64,000 nucleotides of DNA from UBA11403 sp963784615 (GCA_963784615.1 CAWASG010000002.1:372001-436000); one strand, 5' to 3'; counted from the first letter of the stretch, positions 7,293-16,622 are shown. Notes: generated from the sequence alone by a model not told the origin. Translations and numbers: made by a program.

Positions 7293-9746
7293 ATGTCAAA
7301 TCAAAACGAACTCGTAGCTCTAGATGATTCTGCTTTAAACGATATTCCAGTTTTACCTCTTAGGGATGTAGTGGTTTACCCTAATATGGTTATCCCGCTT
7401 TTTGTTGGCCGGGAAAAATCAATTCGAGCACTTGAGTCAGCGATGGTTGATGCCAAACGTGTGTTCTTGGTCTCTCAGCGGAAATCATCCCAGGATGATC
7501 CTATCCCGTCTGATTTATATGAGTTCGGTACAATTTCCAGTGTTTTGCAGCTACTTAAGTTACCTGATGGCACCGTTAAGGTTTTGGTTGAGGGTGTGCA
7601 GCGCGCTCATGTTCAATCTTATTCTACTGAACATGGATTTGTAACAGCCAATTTGGAGCGCGTTGAAGAGGTATCAAGTGCATTCACAGCACAAGAAATA
7701 GAAATCATGATGCGTTCGCTCATGTCTCAATTTGAACAGTATATAAAGCTCAATAAAAAACTACCGCCAGAAATACTTGGATCAATTGCCGCAATCGAAG
7801 AGCCGGCCCGTCTGGCGGATACCATTGCTGCGCATTTAACGTTGAAAGTTGACGACAAGCAGGAGATATTGGAATCGCTTGATGTGGGAGTTCGTCTCGA
7901 GCATCTGATGGCCTTGATAGAAAACGAAATTGATTTGCTGCAGGTTGAAAAACGTGTCCGTGGTCGCGTTAAGCGGCAAATGGAAAAAAGTCAGCGAGAG
8001 TATTACTTGAATGAGCAAATGAAAGCCATTCAAAAAGAACTAGGCGAAATGACTGAAGAGGGCAATGAACTTGATCAGCTTGAGCGGTCCATTCATAAAG
8101 CCGGAATGCCGAAAGAGGCTAAAGAAAAAGCGCTCAGTGAATTGCATAAACTTAAGATGATGCCCCCCATGTCTGCAGAAACGACAGTTGTGCGCAACTA
8201 TCTAGACTGGATGCTTTCAGTACCATGGAAAAAAAGAAATAAAATTCAATTTGATTTAGCTAAAGCCGAAAAATTATTAGATAAAGATCATTATGGATTG
8301 GAAAAAGTTAAAGAAAGGATTCTTGAGTATCTTGCTGTACAACAGCGCGTTAAACGTCTAAAAGGTCCTATATTATGTTTGGTTGGCCCCCCTGGTGTGG
8401 GTAAAACCTCACTCGGCCAATCGATTGCAAATGCAACGGGACGAACTTTTATTCGAATTTCATTGGGCGGTGTTCGCGATGAAGCTGAGATTAGAGGACA
8501 TCGGCGTACCTATATCGGCTCAATGCCTGGAAAAATAATTCAAAAATTATGTAAAGCTGGCGTTAAAAATCCACTCATTATGTTAGATGAAGTGGATAAA
8601 ATGGCCATGGATTTCAGAGGGGATCCTGCATCGGCTCTGCTTGAAGTACTCGACCCAGAGCAAAATAACACCTTTAGCGATCATTATTTAGAGGTTAACT
8701 ATGATTTGAGTGACGTGATGTTTATTGCGACCGCCAATTCACTTGAAATCCCAGAGCCTTTGTTAGATCGTATGGAAGTCATTCGGTTGGCAGGGTATAC
8801 CGAAGATGAAAAGGCAAAAATTGCTGAAAATTATTTAATCAAGAAACAACAGCTGATGAATGGACTCAAGCCCTCAGAAATAGACATCAGCAGCAGCGCA
8901 ATTCATCATATTATCCGACATTATACCCGAGAGGCGGGCGTTCGTAATTTAGAGCGAGATATCGCCAATATTTGCCGAAAAGTGGTTAAAATCATTTTGT
9001 CGAGTCAACGCGACAAAGTGATTCATATTACGGACAAAAATATTGAAAAATATTTGGGTGTAAAAAAATTCCGTTATGGCTCTGCGGAAAAATTTGACCA
9101 AATAGGTCAAGTAACTGGTCTTGCGTGGACAAGCGTTGGAGGAGAGCTCCTGACCATTGAGGCATCGATGATGCCAGGTAAAGGTAAAACACTGCATACC
9201 GGGAAGTTGGGTGAAGTGATGCAGGAATCCATTCATGCTGCCATGACCGTTGTTCGCGGTCGTGCAAAAAAATTAGGGTTGTCAGAAGATTTTTACGAAA
9301 CACACGATTTTCACGTTCACGTCCCAGAGGGCGCTACGCCTAAAGATGGCCCAAGTGCGGGTATTGGTATGTGTACGGCGCTTGTTTCCGTTGTTACACA
9401 TACCCCTGTAAGAGCGGATGTCGCTATGACGGGTGAAATTACGCTGCGAGGCCATGTTCTGCCGATTGGTGGTCTAAAGGAAAAACTGCTTGCAGCCCAT
9501 CGTGGCGGAATTAAACATGTCATTATTCCTCAAGATAATATGAAAGATCTCGCAGAAATACCTGAAAATGTATTAAAGAAAATAAAAATACATCCAGTCG
9601 ATACGATTGATCAGGTTTTAGAGATAGCTTTACAACATGGTTCCGTGATAAAACCGCATTCTGATGAGCCAGATAGTTCAAGAAATACTAAAAAAATGAA
9701 TCATTCGAAAAAAAATGAAAATAAAGATTTACATGCTCCTCGATAA
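7293..9746 (+). CDS. lon: Lon, ATP-dependent serine protease
   Basis: 817 aa, usual length. The LonN substrate-binding domain (about 20-215, VLPLRDVVVYPNM) is followed by an AAA+ module with Walker A GPPGVGKT (365-372) and Walker B LIMLDEVDKM, then the protease domain with catalytic Ser688 (DGPSAG) and Lys731 (GGLKEK). It degrades misfolded and regulatory proteins in the cytosol. The start is uncertain: ATG 7293 (MSNQNEL) has GGAA 6 bases upstream, while in-frame ATGs at 7272 and 7281 have no better site. The tail after about residue 780 is Lys/Ser/Asn-rich and not conserved. Confidence 0.96.
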   Translation: MSNQNELVALDDSALNDIPVLPLRDVVVYPNMVIPLFVGREKSIRALESAMVDAKRVFLVSQRKSSQDDPIPSDLYEFGTISSVLQLLKLPDGTVKVLVEGVQRAHVQSYSTEHGFVTANLERVEEVSSAFTAQEIEIMMRSLMSQFEQYIKLNKKLPPEILGSIAAIEEPARLADTIAAHLTLKVDDKQEILESLDVGVRLEHLMALIENEIDLLQVEKRVRGRVKRQMEKSQREYYLNEQMKAIQKELGEMTEEGNELDQLERSIHKAGMPKEAKEKALSELHKLKMMPPMSAETTVVRNYLDWMLSVPWKKRNKIQFDLAKAEKLLDKDHYGLEKVKERILEYLAVQQRVKRLKGPILCLVGPPGVGKTSLGQSIANATGRTFIRISLGGVRDEAEIRGHRRTYIGSMPGKIIQKLCKAGVKNPLIMLDEVDKMAMDFRGDPASALLEVLDPEQNNTFSDHYLEVNYDLSDVMFIATANSLEIPEPLLDRMEVIRLAGYTEDEKAKIAENYLIKKQQLMNGLKPSEIDISSSAIHHIIRHYTREAGVRNLERDIANICRKVVKIILSSQRDKVIHITDKNIEKYLGVKKFRYGSAEKFDQIGQVTGLAWTSVGGELLTIEASMMPGKGKTLHTGKLGEVMQESIHAAMTVVRGRAKKLGLSEDFYETHDFHVHVPEGATPKDGPSAGIGMCTALVSVVTHTPVRADVAMTGEITLRGHVLPIGGLKEKLLAAHRGGIKHVIIPQDNMKDLAEIPENVLKKIKIHPVDTIDQVLEIALQHGSVIKPHSDEPDSSRNTKKMNHSKKNENKDLHAPR

Positions 9747-9801
9747 AGGGTATATTTTCCCTCGTTGCCCTTATGTGAGCGGGGCGTAAAGCTGTAGCAG
9801 C

Positions 9802-9830
9802 TTGACGAAAGGAAGGAAATCTGATTAAAT
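9802..9830 (+). promoter_or_regulatory. Possible sigma-70 promoter of hupB
   Basis: TTGACG (9802-9807), 17-bp spacer, TTAAAT (9825-9830), 40 bases before the HU start. The -10 is weak, so the call is tentative. Confidence 0.4.
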
Positions 9831-9870
9831 CAGTTCCGTGAAAAGGATTACTAAACACAAAGGGGAAATG

Positions 9871-10146
9871 ATGAATAAGAGTGAATTAATTGATGCTATC
9901 GCAGACGGTTCTGGATTAACCAAAGTTAGTGCAAGTAAAGTTCTTGATACTTTCATGAGTACTGTTACAGAAGTTCTGAAAAACGGCGGTCAAATTGTTC
10001 TACCAGGATTTGGATCTTTTTCAACTGGTAATCGATCAGCTCGAACAGGACGTAATCCACAAACAGGTAAAGAAATACAAATTAAAGCTTCACGTGTTGC
10101 CAAGTTCAAAGCTGGTAAGAAACTGAAAGAAGCTGTACAAGAGTAA
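9871..10146 (+). CDS. hupB: HU-type histone-like DNA-binding protein
   Basis: 91 aa, standard HU length. It starts MNKSELIDAIA and has LPGFGSF and the DNA-contacting arm NRSARTGRNPQTGKEIQI with the Pro that intercalates into DNA. HU dimers bend and compact DNA non-specifically. ATG 9871 follows AGGGG by 5 bases; the upstream in-frame GTG 9838 and ATG 9868 would add residues that HU proteins lack. The position after lon is the conserved gammaproteobacterial one. Confidence 0.96.
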   Translation: MNKSELIDAIADGSGLTKVSASKVLDTFMSTVTEVLKNGGQIVLPGFGSFSTGNRSARTGRNPQTGKEIQIKASRVAKFKAGKKLKEAVQE

Positions 10147-10152
10147 TATTCT

Positions 10153-10228
10153 GGGTGCTTAGCTCAGCTGGGAGAGCATCGCCCTTACAAGGCGAGGGTC
10201 GCAGGTTCGATCCCTGCAGCACCCACCA
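10153..10228 (+). tRNA. tRNA-Val (anticodon TAC)
   Basis: Acceptor GGGTGCT/AGCACCC, anticodon loop CTTACAA, GTTCGATCC T-arm and encoded CCA. It starts six bases after the hupB stop, so it is probably cotranscribed with hupB. Confidence 0.95.
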
Positions 10229-10234
10229 AGAATT

Positions 10235-10311
10235 GGAGTGGTAGTTCAGTTGGTTAGAATACCGGCCTGTCACGCCGGGGGTCGCGGGTTCGAGCCCCGT
10301 CCACTCCGCCA
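10235..10311 (+). tRNA. tRNA-Asp (anticodon GTC)
   Basis: Acceptor GGAGTGG/CCACTCC, anticodon loop CTGTCAC, GTTCGAGCC T-arm, discriminator G and encoded CCA. Confidence 0.95.
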
Positions 10312-10315
10312 GCAT

Positions 10316-10340
10316 AACGCGCCGAAAGGCGCGTTTTTTT
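10316..10340 (+). terminator. Terminator after tRNA-Asp
   Basis: AACGCGCC-GAAA-GGCGCGTT stem-loop with a GNRA-type loop, followed by a run of T residues. Confidence 0.9.
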
Positions 10341-10366
10341 TATCCTTTCCATACACCTTAGTGCAC

Positions 10367-10482
10367 GTAGTTTGGGTGCGTAGGTTGAGTTGAGGCGGGT
10401 TCGCCGAAGCCCGACAAAACCATCTATGTTGGGCTTCGGCTTACCGGCCTCAACCCAACCTACGCAATCAACCCAGCCTACG
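10367..10482. repeat. Family-A composite palindrome before ppiD
   Basis: Inverted GTAG-hairpin units with extra partial units on both sides (GTAGTTTGGGTGC, GTAGGTTGAGTTGAGG and, on the right, CAACCCAACCTACG, CAACCCAGCCTACGG). The stem carries the TTCGCCGAAGCCC variant shared with the copy at 14.79 kb. Confidence 0.8.
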
Positions 10483-10549
10483 GCAGTACCTCTCAATCGT
10501 CATGATGTGGTGAATGGTTTCAGATATTATTTTTATTGGAAATTTTCTC

Positions 10550-12427
10550 ATGCTGCAAAAATTAAATTCACGAATTCAAGGTTGGTTTGCCTGGTTAATC
10601 ATTAGCGTCATTGCTCTGACTTTTGCTCTATTTGGGGCTGAACATTATATGCAATCACGTGCTGCTAATCTTGCTAAGGCTGAGGTCAATGGTGCGCCAA
10701 TCACTATAAGGGATTTTGAACTGTATTACCGACGAAATCAACACACGCAGGAACCATCAGAGCTGAGTTCTGTTGCTGAGCAGAAACGCAAGCAAGAGAT
10801 GGTTAATCAAATGATCATGCAAAATCTAACGATTCAATCTGCATTGTCCAATGGTTTTTATGTAACGAACAGTCAGGCTATTGCCCAGATACAAACGATC
10901 CCTCAGTTTCAACAAGAGGGCCATTTTTCGATGGGGCGGTATCAACAAGCATTGAGCAATGCATTGTTTACTCATGAGTCTTTTCAAACAGAGGTGAGGG
11001 ACGAATTGTTGTCAAACCAACAGCGATTTGCATTTAGCGGTACCGCCTTCGTGCTTCCCTTCGAGCTAGACCAGTTTGTAAAGCTGTATAACCAAACCAG
11101 AGATTATGACTATCTCGTGATTCCCTATCAACCCTTTGCTCAACATGTTAAAATAGATGACAATGCAATTGAGGCATATTATCAACAACACCACGATAGC
11201 TATAAGACCCCGGAAAAAGTAGCTGTTGAATACGTTCGCTTATCGATGTCCGATATTCGAGAACAAGTCAACGTATCCGAAAATCAAGTGAAGCACTACT
11301 ATAAAGAGAATAAAAGCAACTATTTCACCCCTGCAAAATGGCGCGTTGCCCATATATTGTTTGCATTACCAGCTAATGCAACACCGACACAGCAACAACA
11401 AATTGAACAAAAGGCGAACCAAACGTACCAGTCTTTAAAAAAATCGCCTATTCAGTTTGAGCAACTTGCTAAAACGCAATCAGATGACAAAATATCCGCA
11501 ATGAATGCTGGTGTTTTACCCTGGATTGTTGCGGGTCAATCCGAATTTGATAAGGCATTAGTCGATCTTACAACAGTTGGTGAGATCTCTGCTCCGCAAA
11601 AGACCGGGCAAGGGTACGAAATTTTTAAATTAATCGCTTATAAGCCTGCTAAATTAAAACCTTTTGATGACGTTAAACAAGACATTAAAAATCAATTGGT
11701 CCTGGATGCGGTGCAAACACAGTATTCCCGTGCGTTGGAACAGTTATCTGATTTAGCGTATCAAACCCCTGATACGTTGGCACCAGTTGCGCAAGCATTG
11801 CATTTGACCATTCAACAGACAGAGCCCTTTTCTCGCGAAGGCGGGCAGGTGGACTTAACCAAAAATAAGAATGTTCTGCAAACGGCATTTAGTCGTGAGA
11901 TCCTTTCCCAAGGAAACAACAGTGAGCCTCTTCAGCTGGATAACGAATCGGTTGTTGTTTTAAGAGTGGCAAAGCACCTCCCTGCTTCTGAAAAGACCTT
12001 GAATGAGGTGAAAGCAGAGATCAGAGCACTCTTAGTGAAAAATCAAGCAGAGCTCGACGCTAAGCAACTTGGTGAAGCATTATTGGGAATGAAAGATAAT
12101 AAAACTAAAGAAAAAGAGCTGCTCGACAAAAATAATCTCCAATGGAAAAATGCTCTCAAAGTATCCAGGGAAACCAAGGTGGTTCCTGAGTCAATCAATC
12201 AGGTTGCTTTTAAGTTGGGTCGTATTGGTTCTCTCGCCGGTGATTCGCTATCCAATGGGGATTTTGTATTGATCCGTTTAACTCAAATCCACGAAGGTAA
12301 ATTGAGTGAATTGAACCAAGAACAAGTCGCAAGTCTTACACAGAACATAGAATCAAGCCGAGGTGTTTTGGATTACGATTTGTATAAAAAAGCATTATTA
12401 AGTCAAGCATCGATTATTCGGTATTAG
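10550..12427 (+). CDS. ppiD: PpiD-like periplasmic folding chaperone (SurA/PpiC family)
   Basis: 625 aa. One N-terminal membrane anchor (about 12-33, WFAWLIISVIALTFALFG) holds a periplasmic body with a SurA-N-like chaperone region (about 40-190), a parvulin/PpiC domain (about 255-355, WRVAHILFALP) and a C-terminal chaperone domain. It helps newly exported proteins fold next to the Sec translocon. The start MLQKLNSRIQGW at 10550 matches family N-termini; the in-frame ATG at 10514 would add 12 atypical residues. The position after hup is conserved in gammaproteobacteria. Confidence 0.93.
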   Translation: MLQKLNSRIQGWFAWLIISVIALTFALFGAEHYMQSRAANLAKAEVNGAPITIRDFELYYRRNQHTQEPSELSSVAEQKRKQEMVNQMIMQNLTIQSALSNGFYVTNSQAIAQIQTIPQFQQEGHFSMGRYQQALSNALFTHESFQTEVRDELLSNQQRFAFSGTAFVLPFELDQFVKLYNQTRDYDYLVIPYQPFAQHVKIDDNAIEAYYQQHHDSYKTPEKVAVEYVRLSMSDIREQVNVSENQVKHYYKENKSNYFTPAKWRVAHILFALPANATPTQQQQIEQKANQTYQSLKKSPIQFEQLAKTQSDDKISAMNAGVLPWIVAGQSEFDKALVDLTTVGEISAPQKTGQGYEIFKLIAYKPAKLKPFDDVKQDIKNQLVLDAVQTQYSRALEQLSDLAYQTPDTLAPVAQALHLTIQQTEPFSREGGQVDLTKNKNVLQTAFSREILSQGNNSEPLQLDNESVVVLRVAKHLPASEKTLNEVKAEIRALLVKNQAELDAKQLGEALLGMKDNKTKEKELLDKNNLQWKNALKVSRETKVVPESINQVAFKLGRIGSLAGDSLSNGDFVLIRLTQIHEGKLSELNQEQVASLTQNIESSRGVLDYDLYKKALLSQASIIRY

Positions 12428-12547
12428 ATGGCTTTTGGACAAAGCCGATTACAAAAAGAAGCATGCAGCTTTGTTCAAATATATCTGGCGTCTTTGAGAG
12501 TGCCACGCTACTTTCGTTACAAAAAGCCACAATGAACTTGCAGGTGG

Positions 12548-12625
12548 CGTCGTTGCGAGCGAAGCGCGGCAATCCAGAGTTCAGAGCACGGTACTCTGAA
12601 TTGCCACGCTTCGCTCGCAACGACG
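12548..12625. repeat. Family-C palindrome (CGTCGTTGCGAGCGAAGCG)
   Basis: Inverted repeat with 19-bp arms (CGTCGTTGCGAGCGAAGCG and complement) and inner CGGCAAT.../...ATTGCC symmetry around a short centre. Copies at 37.2, 39.2 and 59.05 kb. The rest of the 12428-12862 gap holds a GTAACGAAGGTACTAGGGCGC tail that also accompanies other copies, and the regulatory site below; I see no gene there. Confidence 0.85.
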
Positions 12626-12788
12626 GAACCTGGTATATTTTATACAAATTGTGAAGTTCGTTGGGGGCAAGAAGCAGTGGTCAGCAAGTTCATTGCGGTT
12701 GTTTGTAACGAAGGTACTAGGGCGCTAACAAAGACGAATGGCTAGATTATATTAGTTAATTTCAATGGAACTAAAGTCATTCTAAGCC

Positions 12789-12823
12789 CTTAAGGTTCAG
12801 TTAATTTTTCTATGTTTTAATAT
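12789..12823 (+). promoter_or_regulatory. PmrA-box-like direct repeat and -10 element
   Basis: CTTAAG (12789-12794), 5-base spacer, GTTAAT (12800-12805): two TTAA half-sites 11 bases apart, as in PmrA boxes (YTTAAK-N5-YTTAAK). A TAATAT -10 follows at 12818-12823. The same module precedes csrA at 14411. Forty bases separate the -10 from the gene at 12863. Confidence 0.55.
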
Positions 12824-12862
12824 CGCATGACCGAATAATATTATTTTACTTAGGAGTAGAGC

Positions 12863-14092
12863 ATGTCCGGGAAATCAGACGACAATAAAGTATTACAACA
12901 TGAAATCGAAGCATCCACTCAAGCCATTAGCACGTTTACTGATAAGCAATTATTTGATTTATACGTCAAGTTGAAAGAGTCATATCGTCGAACTGAAACA
13001 ATCGATGCAAATTTCAACAGAATGAGTGCTGAGTTGTTTGCTGAGTTTCTTCCTGGCGGCATATATGCTGAAATGCAAGAAAGTGAACAGAAAAAAATCT
13101 ATACTGTATTTACATCGTTTTTAAATGCACAGCCTTCTTCAACCCGAGAAGCTAATACGGCTCGCTCATTCGCGCCATTTGATAACCTGTTTCTAAATTT
13201 TCAATCCACTTATCCACGAAGCAGTTTTTCAACGCGCCCCCGTTATGTAGTTCGCCACTATCATTACCAACAATCCAATTGGTTTAATGATTATCTTTTC
13301 TGGCACTGGGCTTGTTCTGGTAATTCTTCACGGAATCAGCAGAGCTCTGAAGATTTCTTGAAGCTCCTGTTAGTGCTCATCGTAGCCGCCATTGCTGCTG
13401 TCGTCTTATATTTCGCAGCATGTTATTTGTTTACAGCGATTGCAGACAGTATGGAACGGTTTTGGTACGGCGAAGGCTGGTTACAAGCAAGCATCTCGTT
13501 ATTGGGTGTTATTGGTGGTGCGGTTGCTGGTGCGATATTGATGATGACGGTGATACTACCTTTTGGCGCATTAGCTATACTGTGTATAGCCTCGGCAAGT
13601 ATTGTTGCCGCGGCACTTACAGCGGGTCTGACGAATGTGATTCAGGATGCCTGTATTGAAGCCATGAATGCCGATGCACTTGATTCCGCCGATCCATATC
13701 GTTTTGCTCTTACTGCAGCGGAGAGTGTTGCACTCGAGCAAAAAGGCATTGATCCGACTAAGGTTAAATGTGCCATTGCCGCTCTAAGAGTCGAGATTGC
13801 AGAGCTACCTTCCTTATCCTCACGCTGGTTCTCTGATGATGCAAGTCCAAAGCAGGCAAAACTACAAACCATTAGAGCGTTACGCCGTGGAGACCTCGAG
13901 GAAGTGGATGTCGCCGGGCTACATTTTGATTTGCATACAGATGCTGCGCCTGAAGTCGTGCAATCCTCTAATGACGCTTTTTATCCTCCAAATGACTTGG
14001 CTGAATTAGGGGTGCCGGTTGCAGGGGTTCCTTTGGCATCGCTTCCTCAAGATCAGCGTGAATATAAAGCTGCGTTTGGCTATTCAGGATAG
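12863..14092 (+). CDS. Unknown membrane protein, possible effector
   Basis: 409 aa, not recognised. The N-terminal half is soluble and polar with helical segments (1-90) and an aromatic/His stretch RHYHYQQSNWFNDYLFWHW (about 131-149). Three hydrophobic segments follow (about 167-193, 209-233 and 234-256, Gly/Ala-rich), then a soluble C-terminal 150 residues. It has no signal peptide and no enzymatic motif I can name. TAGGAG lies 7-8 bases before the ATG. The promoter carries a PmrA-like box shared with csrA; in Legionella and Coxiella such boxes mark Dot/Icm-related and effector genes, so an effector role is possible, but this is inference. Confidence 0.75.
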   Translation: MSGKSDDNKVLQHEIEASTQAISTFTDKQLFDLYVKLKESYRRTETIDANFNRMSAELFAEFLPGGIYAEMQESEQKKIYTVFTSFLNAQPSSTREANTARSFAPFDNLFLNFQSTYPRSSFSTRPRYVVRHYHYQQSNWFNDYLFWHWACSGNSSRNQQSSEDFLKLLLVLIVAAIAAVVLYFAACYLFTAIADSMERFWYGEGWLQASISLLGVIGGAVAGAILMMTVILPFGALAILCIASASIVAAALTAGLTNVIQDACIEAMNADALDSADPYRFALTAAESVALEQKGIDPTKVKCAIAALRVEIAELPSLSSRWFSDDASPKQAKLQTIRALRRGDLEEVDVAGLHFDLHTDAAPEVVQSSNDAFYPPNDLAELGVPVAGVPLASLPQDQREYKAAFGYSG

Positions 14093-14410
14093 GGCTTACA
14101 TGATTCACGATTTTAATGACGTGAATCTGCAGAACAGTCAACTTAGGCGAATTGTCGAGATTCGGGATTATTTCTTGACAATCGCCTTTTTCTATGTTGC
14201 TTTACAATAACTTTTTTGATACTATGCAAAATCTGGCCATTTATGTTGCGTGGCTCCTGCCTCTTGCGGTTCTTGTTAACTGCGGATGTTCGGATGGTAT
14301 CATAGGGTAGCGTTGTCTACAGGCCCTAGTTGATTATTATTTGTTTTTAACTGTTCTCACATTTCAATATCGATTTATGAAGTTAAATTCAAACACTAAG
14401 GATTGTGGTC

Positions 14411-14446
14411 CTTAAGGTTCTGTTAATAATTCTGCTGTAAAATAAT
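14411..14446 (+). promoter_or_regulatory. PmrA-box-like direct repeat and -10 upstream of csrA
   Basis: CTTAAG (14411-14416), GTTCT spacer, GTTAAT (14422-14427), then an AT-rich -10 (TAAAAT 14438-14443 or AATAAT 14441-14446). It aligns over about 43 bases with the site at 12789. PmrA control of csrA is reported in Legionella pneumophila. Apart from this site and the csrA leader, the 14093-14557 gap shows no convincing gene. Confidence 0.55.
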
Positions 14447-14557
14447 GCATGAACAGTCGAGATGATTGTTATTTATTCACTTTGTGTGGTCACAGCAAGC
14501 AACCAAAGACGCGTTCGATGGAATGTAAGGTGGCTGCAGTGTTAGGGAGATTGGGAT

Positions 14558-14776
14558 ATGTTGATTTTGACTCGCCGTATTGGTGAAACTTTAATTATAG
14601 GTGATGATGTAAACATCACTGTATTGGGTGTAAAGGGCAATCAAGTTCGCTTGGGTATTAATGCACCAAAAGATGTGTCTGTTCATCGTGAGGAAATTTA
14701 CTTGCGTATTCAACAAGAAAAGCAAGGCGGCGATGTAGATACCAGTAGTGTTGATGCAGACGACGAAGTCGTTTAA
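14558..14776 (+). CDS. csrA: CsrA/RsmA carbon-storage regulator
   Basis: 72-aa RNA-binding dimer that represses or activates translation by binding GGA motifs. The family core is complete: MLILTRRIGETLIIGDD at the start, VKGNQVRLGI and the RNA-contacting VHREEIYLRI. The C-terminal tail is acidic and variable. The ribosome-binding site AGGGAG and nearby GGA triplets in a leader of about 110 bases fit CsrA autoregulation. It acts downstream of LetS/BarA-type kinases; one such kinase lies at 60.7-63.4 kb. The family is certain; whether it is the main CsrA or a paralogue is not. Confidence 0.96.
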   Translation: MLILTRRIGETLIIGDDVNITVLGVKGNQVRLGINAPKDVSVHREEIYLRIQQEKQGGDVDTSSVDADDEVV

Positions 14777-14787
14777 TTGTCGTTGTC

Positions 14788-14874
14788 GTAGGTTGGGTTG
14801 AGGCGGGTTCGCCGAAGCCCAACAAAACCTATCCATGTTGGGCCTTTCGGCTCACCAGTCGCAACCCAGCCTAC
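14788..14874. repeat. Family-A inverted pair at the 3' ends of csrA and dsbD
   Basis: GTAGGTTGGGTTGAGG...CGCAACCCAGCCTAC. The right-hand CTAC (minus-strand GTAG) contains the TAG stop codon of dsbD. One arm has an extra base (GGGCCTTTCGG). Confidence 0.85.
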
Positions 14875-16622
14875 ATTCGCTGCAACTTTTTCATCAGTGT
14901 TTTTACTGATACTTCACCTGCAATACGTAGCTGAGTAAGCTCATCACCATTCCTGTTATAAAAAATAAACGTCGGCGGTGCAACGACATCAAAGTCTTTC
15001 AACAGCGCGCGCGTTTCACTGTTATTCTGTGTCACATCAACTTTAATCATCACCATATTCTCGAGTGCTTGCCTAACGCCAGGATCCTTTAACGTTGTCG
15101 CTTCAATCTGCTTACAACTTTCACACCAGTCGGCATAAAAATCAACGAGAACCGGTTTTCCTTTTGCCCGCAGTAGCGCCTCTTTGACCCCGGCAACTGT
15201 AGTGAACGATGGATGGGCCGCGGCGACTGTTGCCGCAGATGTATGCGGCACTAAAGGCTGCAAGGGATTATGACTACCTTGACTGGCACCGATAAGAATT
15301 AAAATCCCATAGATTAAAGTGATGATTCCAACACCCTGGCTAAATTTATCCCGATTGCTGCGAGCATGGGTTAGCGCGCCGGAATATATTCCTGTAAAAA
15401 TAAGCAAACTTGCCCATAGACCCATCGTAAGAACGGGTGGTAGGATGCGACTAAGCAGTTGAATCGCAACCGCTAGCAACAATAATCCAAAAAAGGCTTT
15501 AATGGTATGCATCCATTCACCTGTTTTAGGAACCCATTTTCCCGCTGACGTGCCGATAAGTAATAGAGGCGTTCCCATGCCTAATCCCATAAAAAACAGC
15601 GCCAGACTGCCTCGCGCAACATCGCCGGTGTTTGCAATATACCCTAAGGCTCCAATAAGGGGGGCGGTGACGCAAGGTGAAAGAATCAGCGTTGAGAGGC
15701 ATCCCATAATGGCCGCGCCTAAGTAGTAACCGCCCGCCTTGCTGTGCGATAGTTTTGATAGCTTAGTTTGCCAGGCTGACGGAAGACGTAAATCATAAAA
15801 TTCAAACATCGATAGCGAGAGTAAAACAAAGACAATGCTGAATGCGGCAATCGCCCATGGAGATTGCATCACCAGTTGTAAATTACTTCCCATCAGCGCG
15901 ACGACTGCCCCAACAATGGCATAGGTAGTCGCCATACTGAGGATATAGCTAAGAGATAATAAGAACGATTTATGAGTAGACAGCTTTTTGCCTTGCCCCA
16001 GAATAATGCCGGATAACACGGGTATCATCGGCAGAACACAAGGTGTGAAAGACAGTAACAATCCAAATCCGAAGAAGCTCAAGAAGATCAGTGCCCAGTT
16101 GTGAGTATAGAATAGCCTTTGAAGCGCATCATGTTCATCGGAGACGGCATCTTTATATAATTCGGGCGGAGTTTCGCTCTCGACGGAGACACCCATTAAT
16201 TCACGTTTGTCATTAAAGCTTAATTTCAGCGTTTTAGTTTCAGGTGGGTAGCAAAATCCATCATCTGCACATCCCTGAAAACCGACATCAAAGAGTGTTT
16301 CTCCCGCTTGATTTCCTAATACAGACAACGGCAGTATGACTTTATGACGATAAATGGGAATGAGCTTACCCTGGTGGTCCATTTTTTGTGTGGCTTTAGG
16401 ATAATGAATCTCACCCAATTGAAATGCGCCGTCACTTGGCTCAGGAATGCGAAAGCGATCTTTATATAGAAAAAACCCAGGTTTGATATCCCAGGTCAGT
16501 ACCAATGCATTCGGGTCCACCGGGTTAGCTGAAAATTTGAATACATCAGAGGCTGGCGGAGGTGCGCTATGACCTGCCGCTGAGAAGAAACAGAAAAGTG
16601 TGATCAACATAAAACGTTTCAT
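14871..16622 (-). CDS. dsbD: Thiol:disulfide interchange protein DsbD
   Basis: 583 aa. A signal peptide (about 1-19, cut after GHSA) is followed by the periplasmic alpha domain with its Cys pair C118/C124 (GCADDGFC), eight membrane segments of the beta domain with the redox Cys in FTPCVLP and SPCVTAP, and a C-terminal thioredoxin-like gamma domain with DWCESC. It passes electrons from cytosolic thioredoxin to periplasmic DsbC-type proteins. The stop codon TAG belongs to an inserted family-A repeat, so the last residues may differ from relatives. Single gene, divergent from groESL. Confidence 0.96.
   Translation of the reverse strand: MKRFMLITLFCFFSAAGHSAPPPASDVFKFSANPVDPNALVLTWDIKPGFFLYKDRFRIPEPSDGAFQLGEIHYPKATQKMDHQGKLIPIYRHKVILPLSVLGNQAGETLFDVGFQGCADDGFCYPPETKTLKLSFNDKRELMGVSVESETPPELYKDAVSDEHDALQRLFYTHNWALIFLSFFGFGLLLSFTPCVLPMIPVLSGIILGQGKKLSTHKSFLLSLSYILSMATTYAIVGAVVALMGSNLQLVMQSPWAIAAFSIVFVLLSLSMFEFYDLRLPSAWQTKLSKLSHSKAGGYYLGAAIMGCLSTLILSPCVTAPLIGALGYIANTGDVARGSLALFFMGLGMGTPLLLIGTSAGKWVPKTGEWMHTIKAFFGLLLLAVAIQLLSRILPPVLTMGLWASLLIFTGIYSGALTHARSNRDKFSQGVGIITLIYGILILIGASQGSHNPLQPLVPHTSAATVAAAHPSFTTVAGVKEALLRAKGKPVLVDFYADWCESCKQIEATTLKDPGVRQALENMVMIKVDVTQNNSETRALLKDFDVVAPPTFIFYNRNGDELTQLRIAGEVSVKTLMKKLQRM

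Noticed and set aside
14224..14310. 28-codon hydrophobic reading (MQNLAIYVAWLLPLAVLVNC...) resembling a lipoprotein leader
   Set aside because: No ribosome-binding site and too short to judge; listed only as a possibility.
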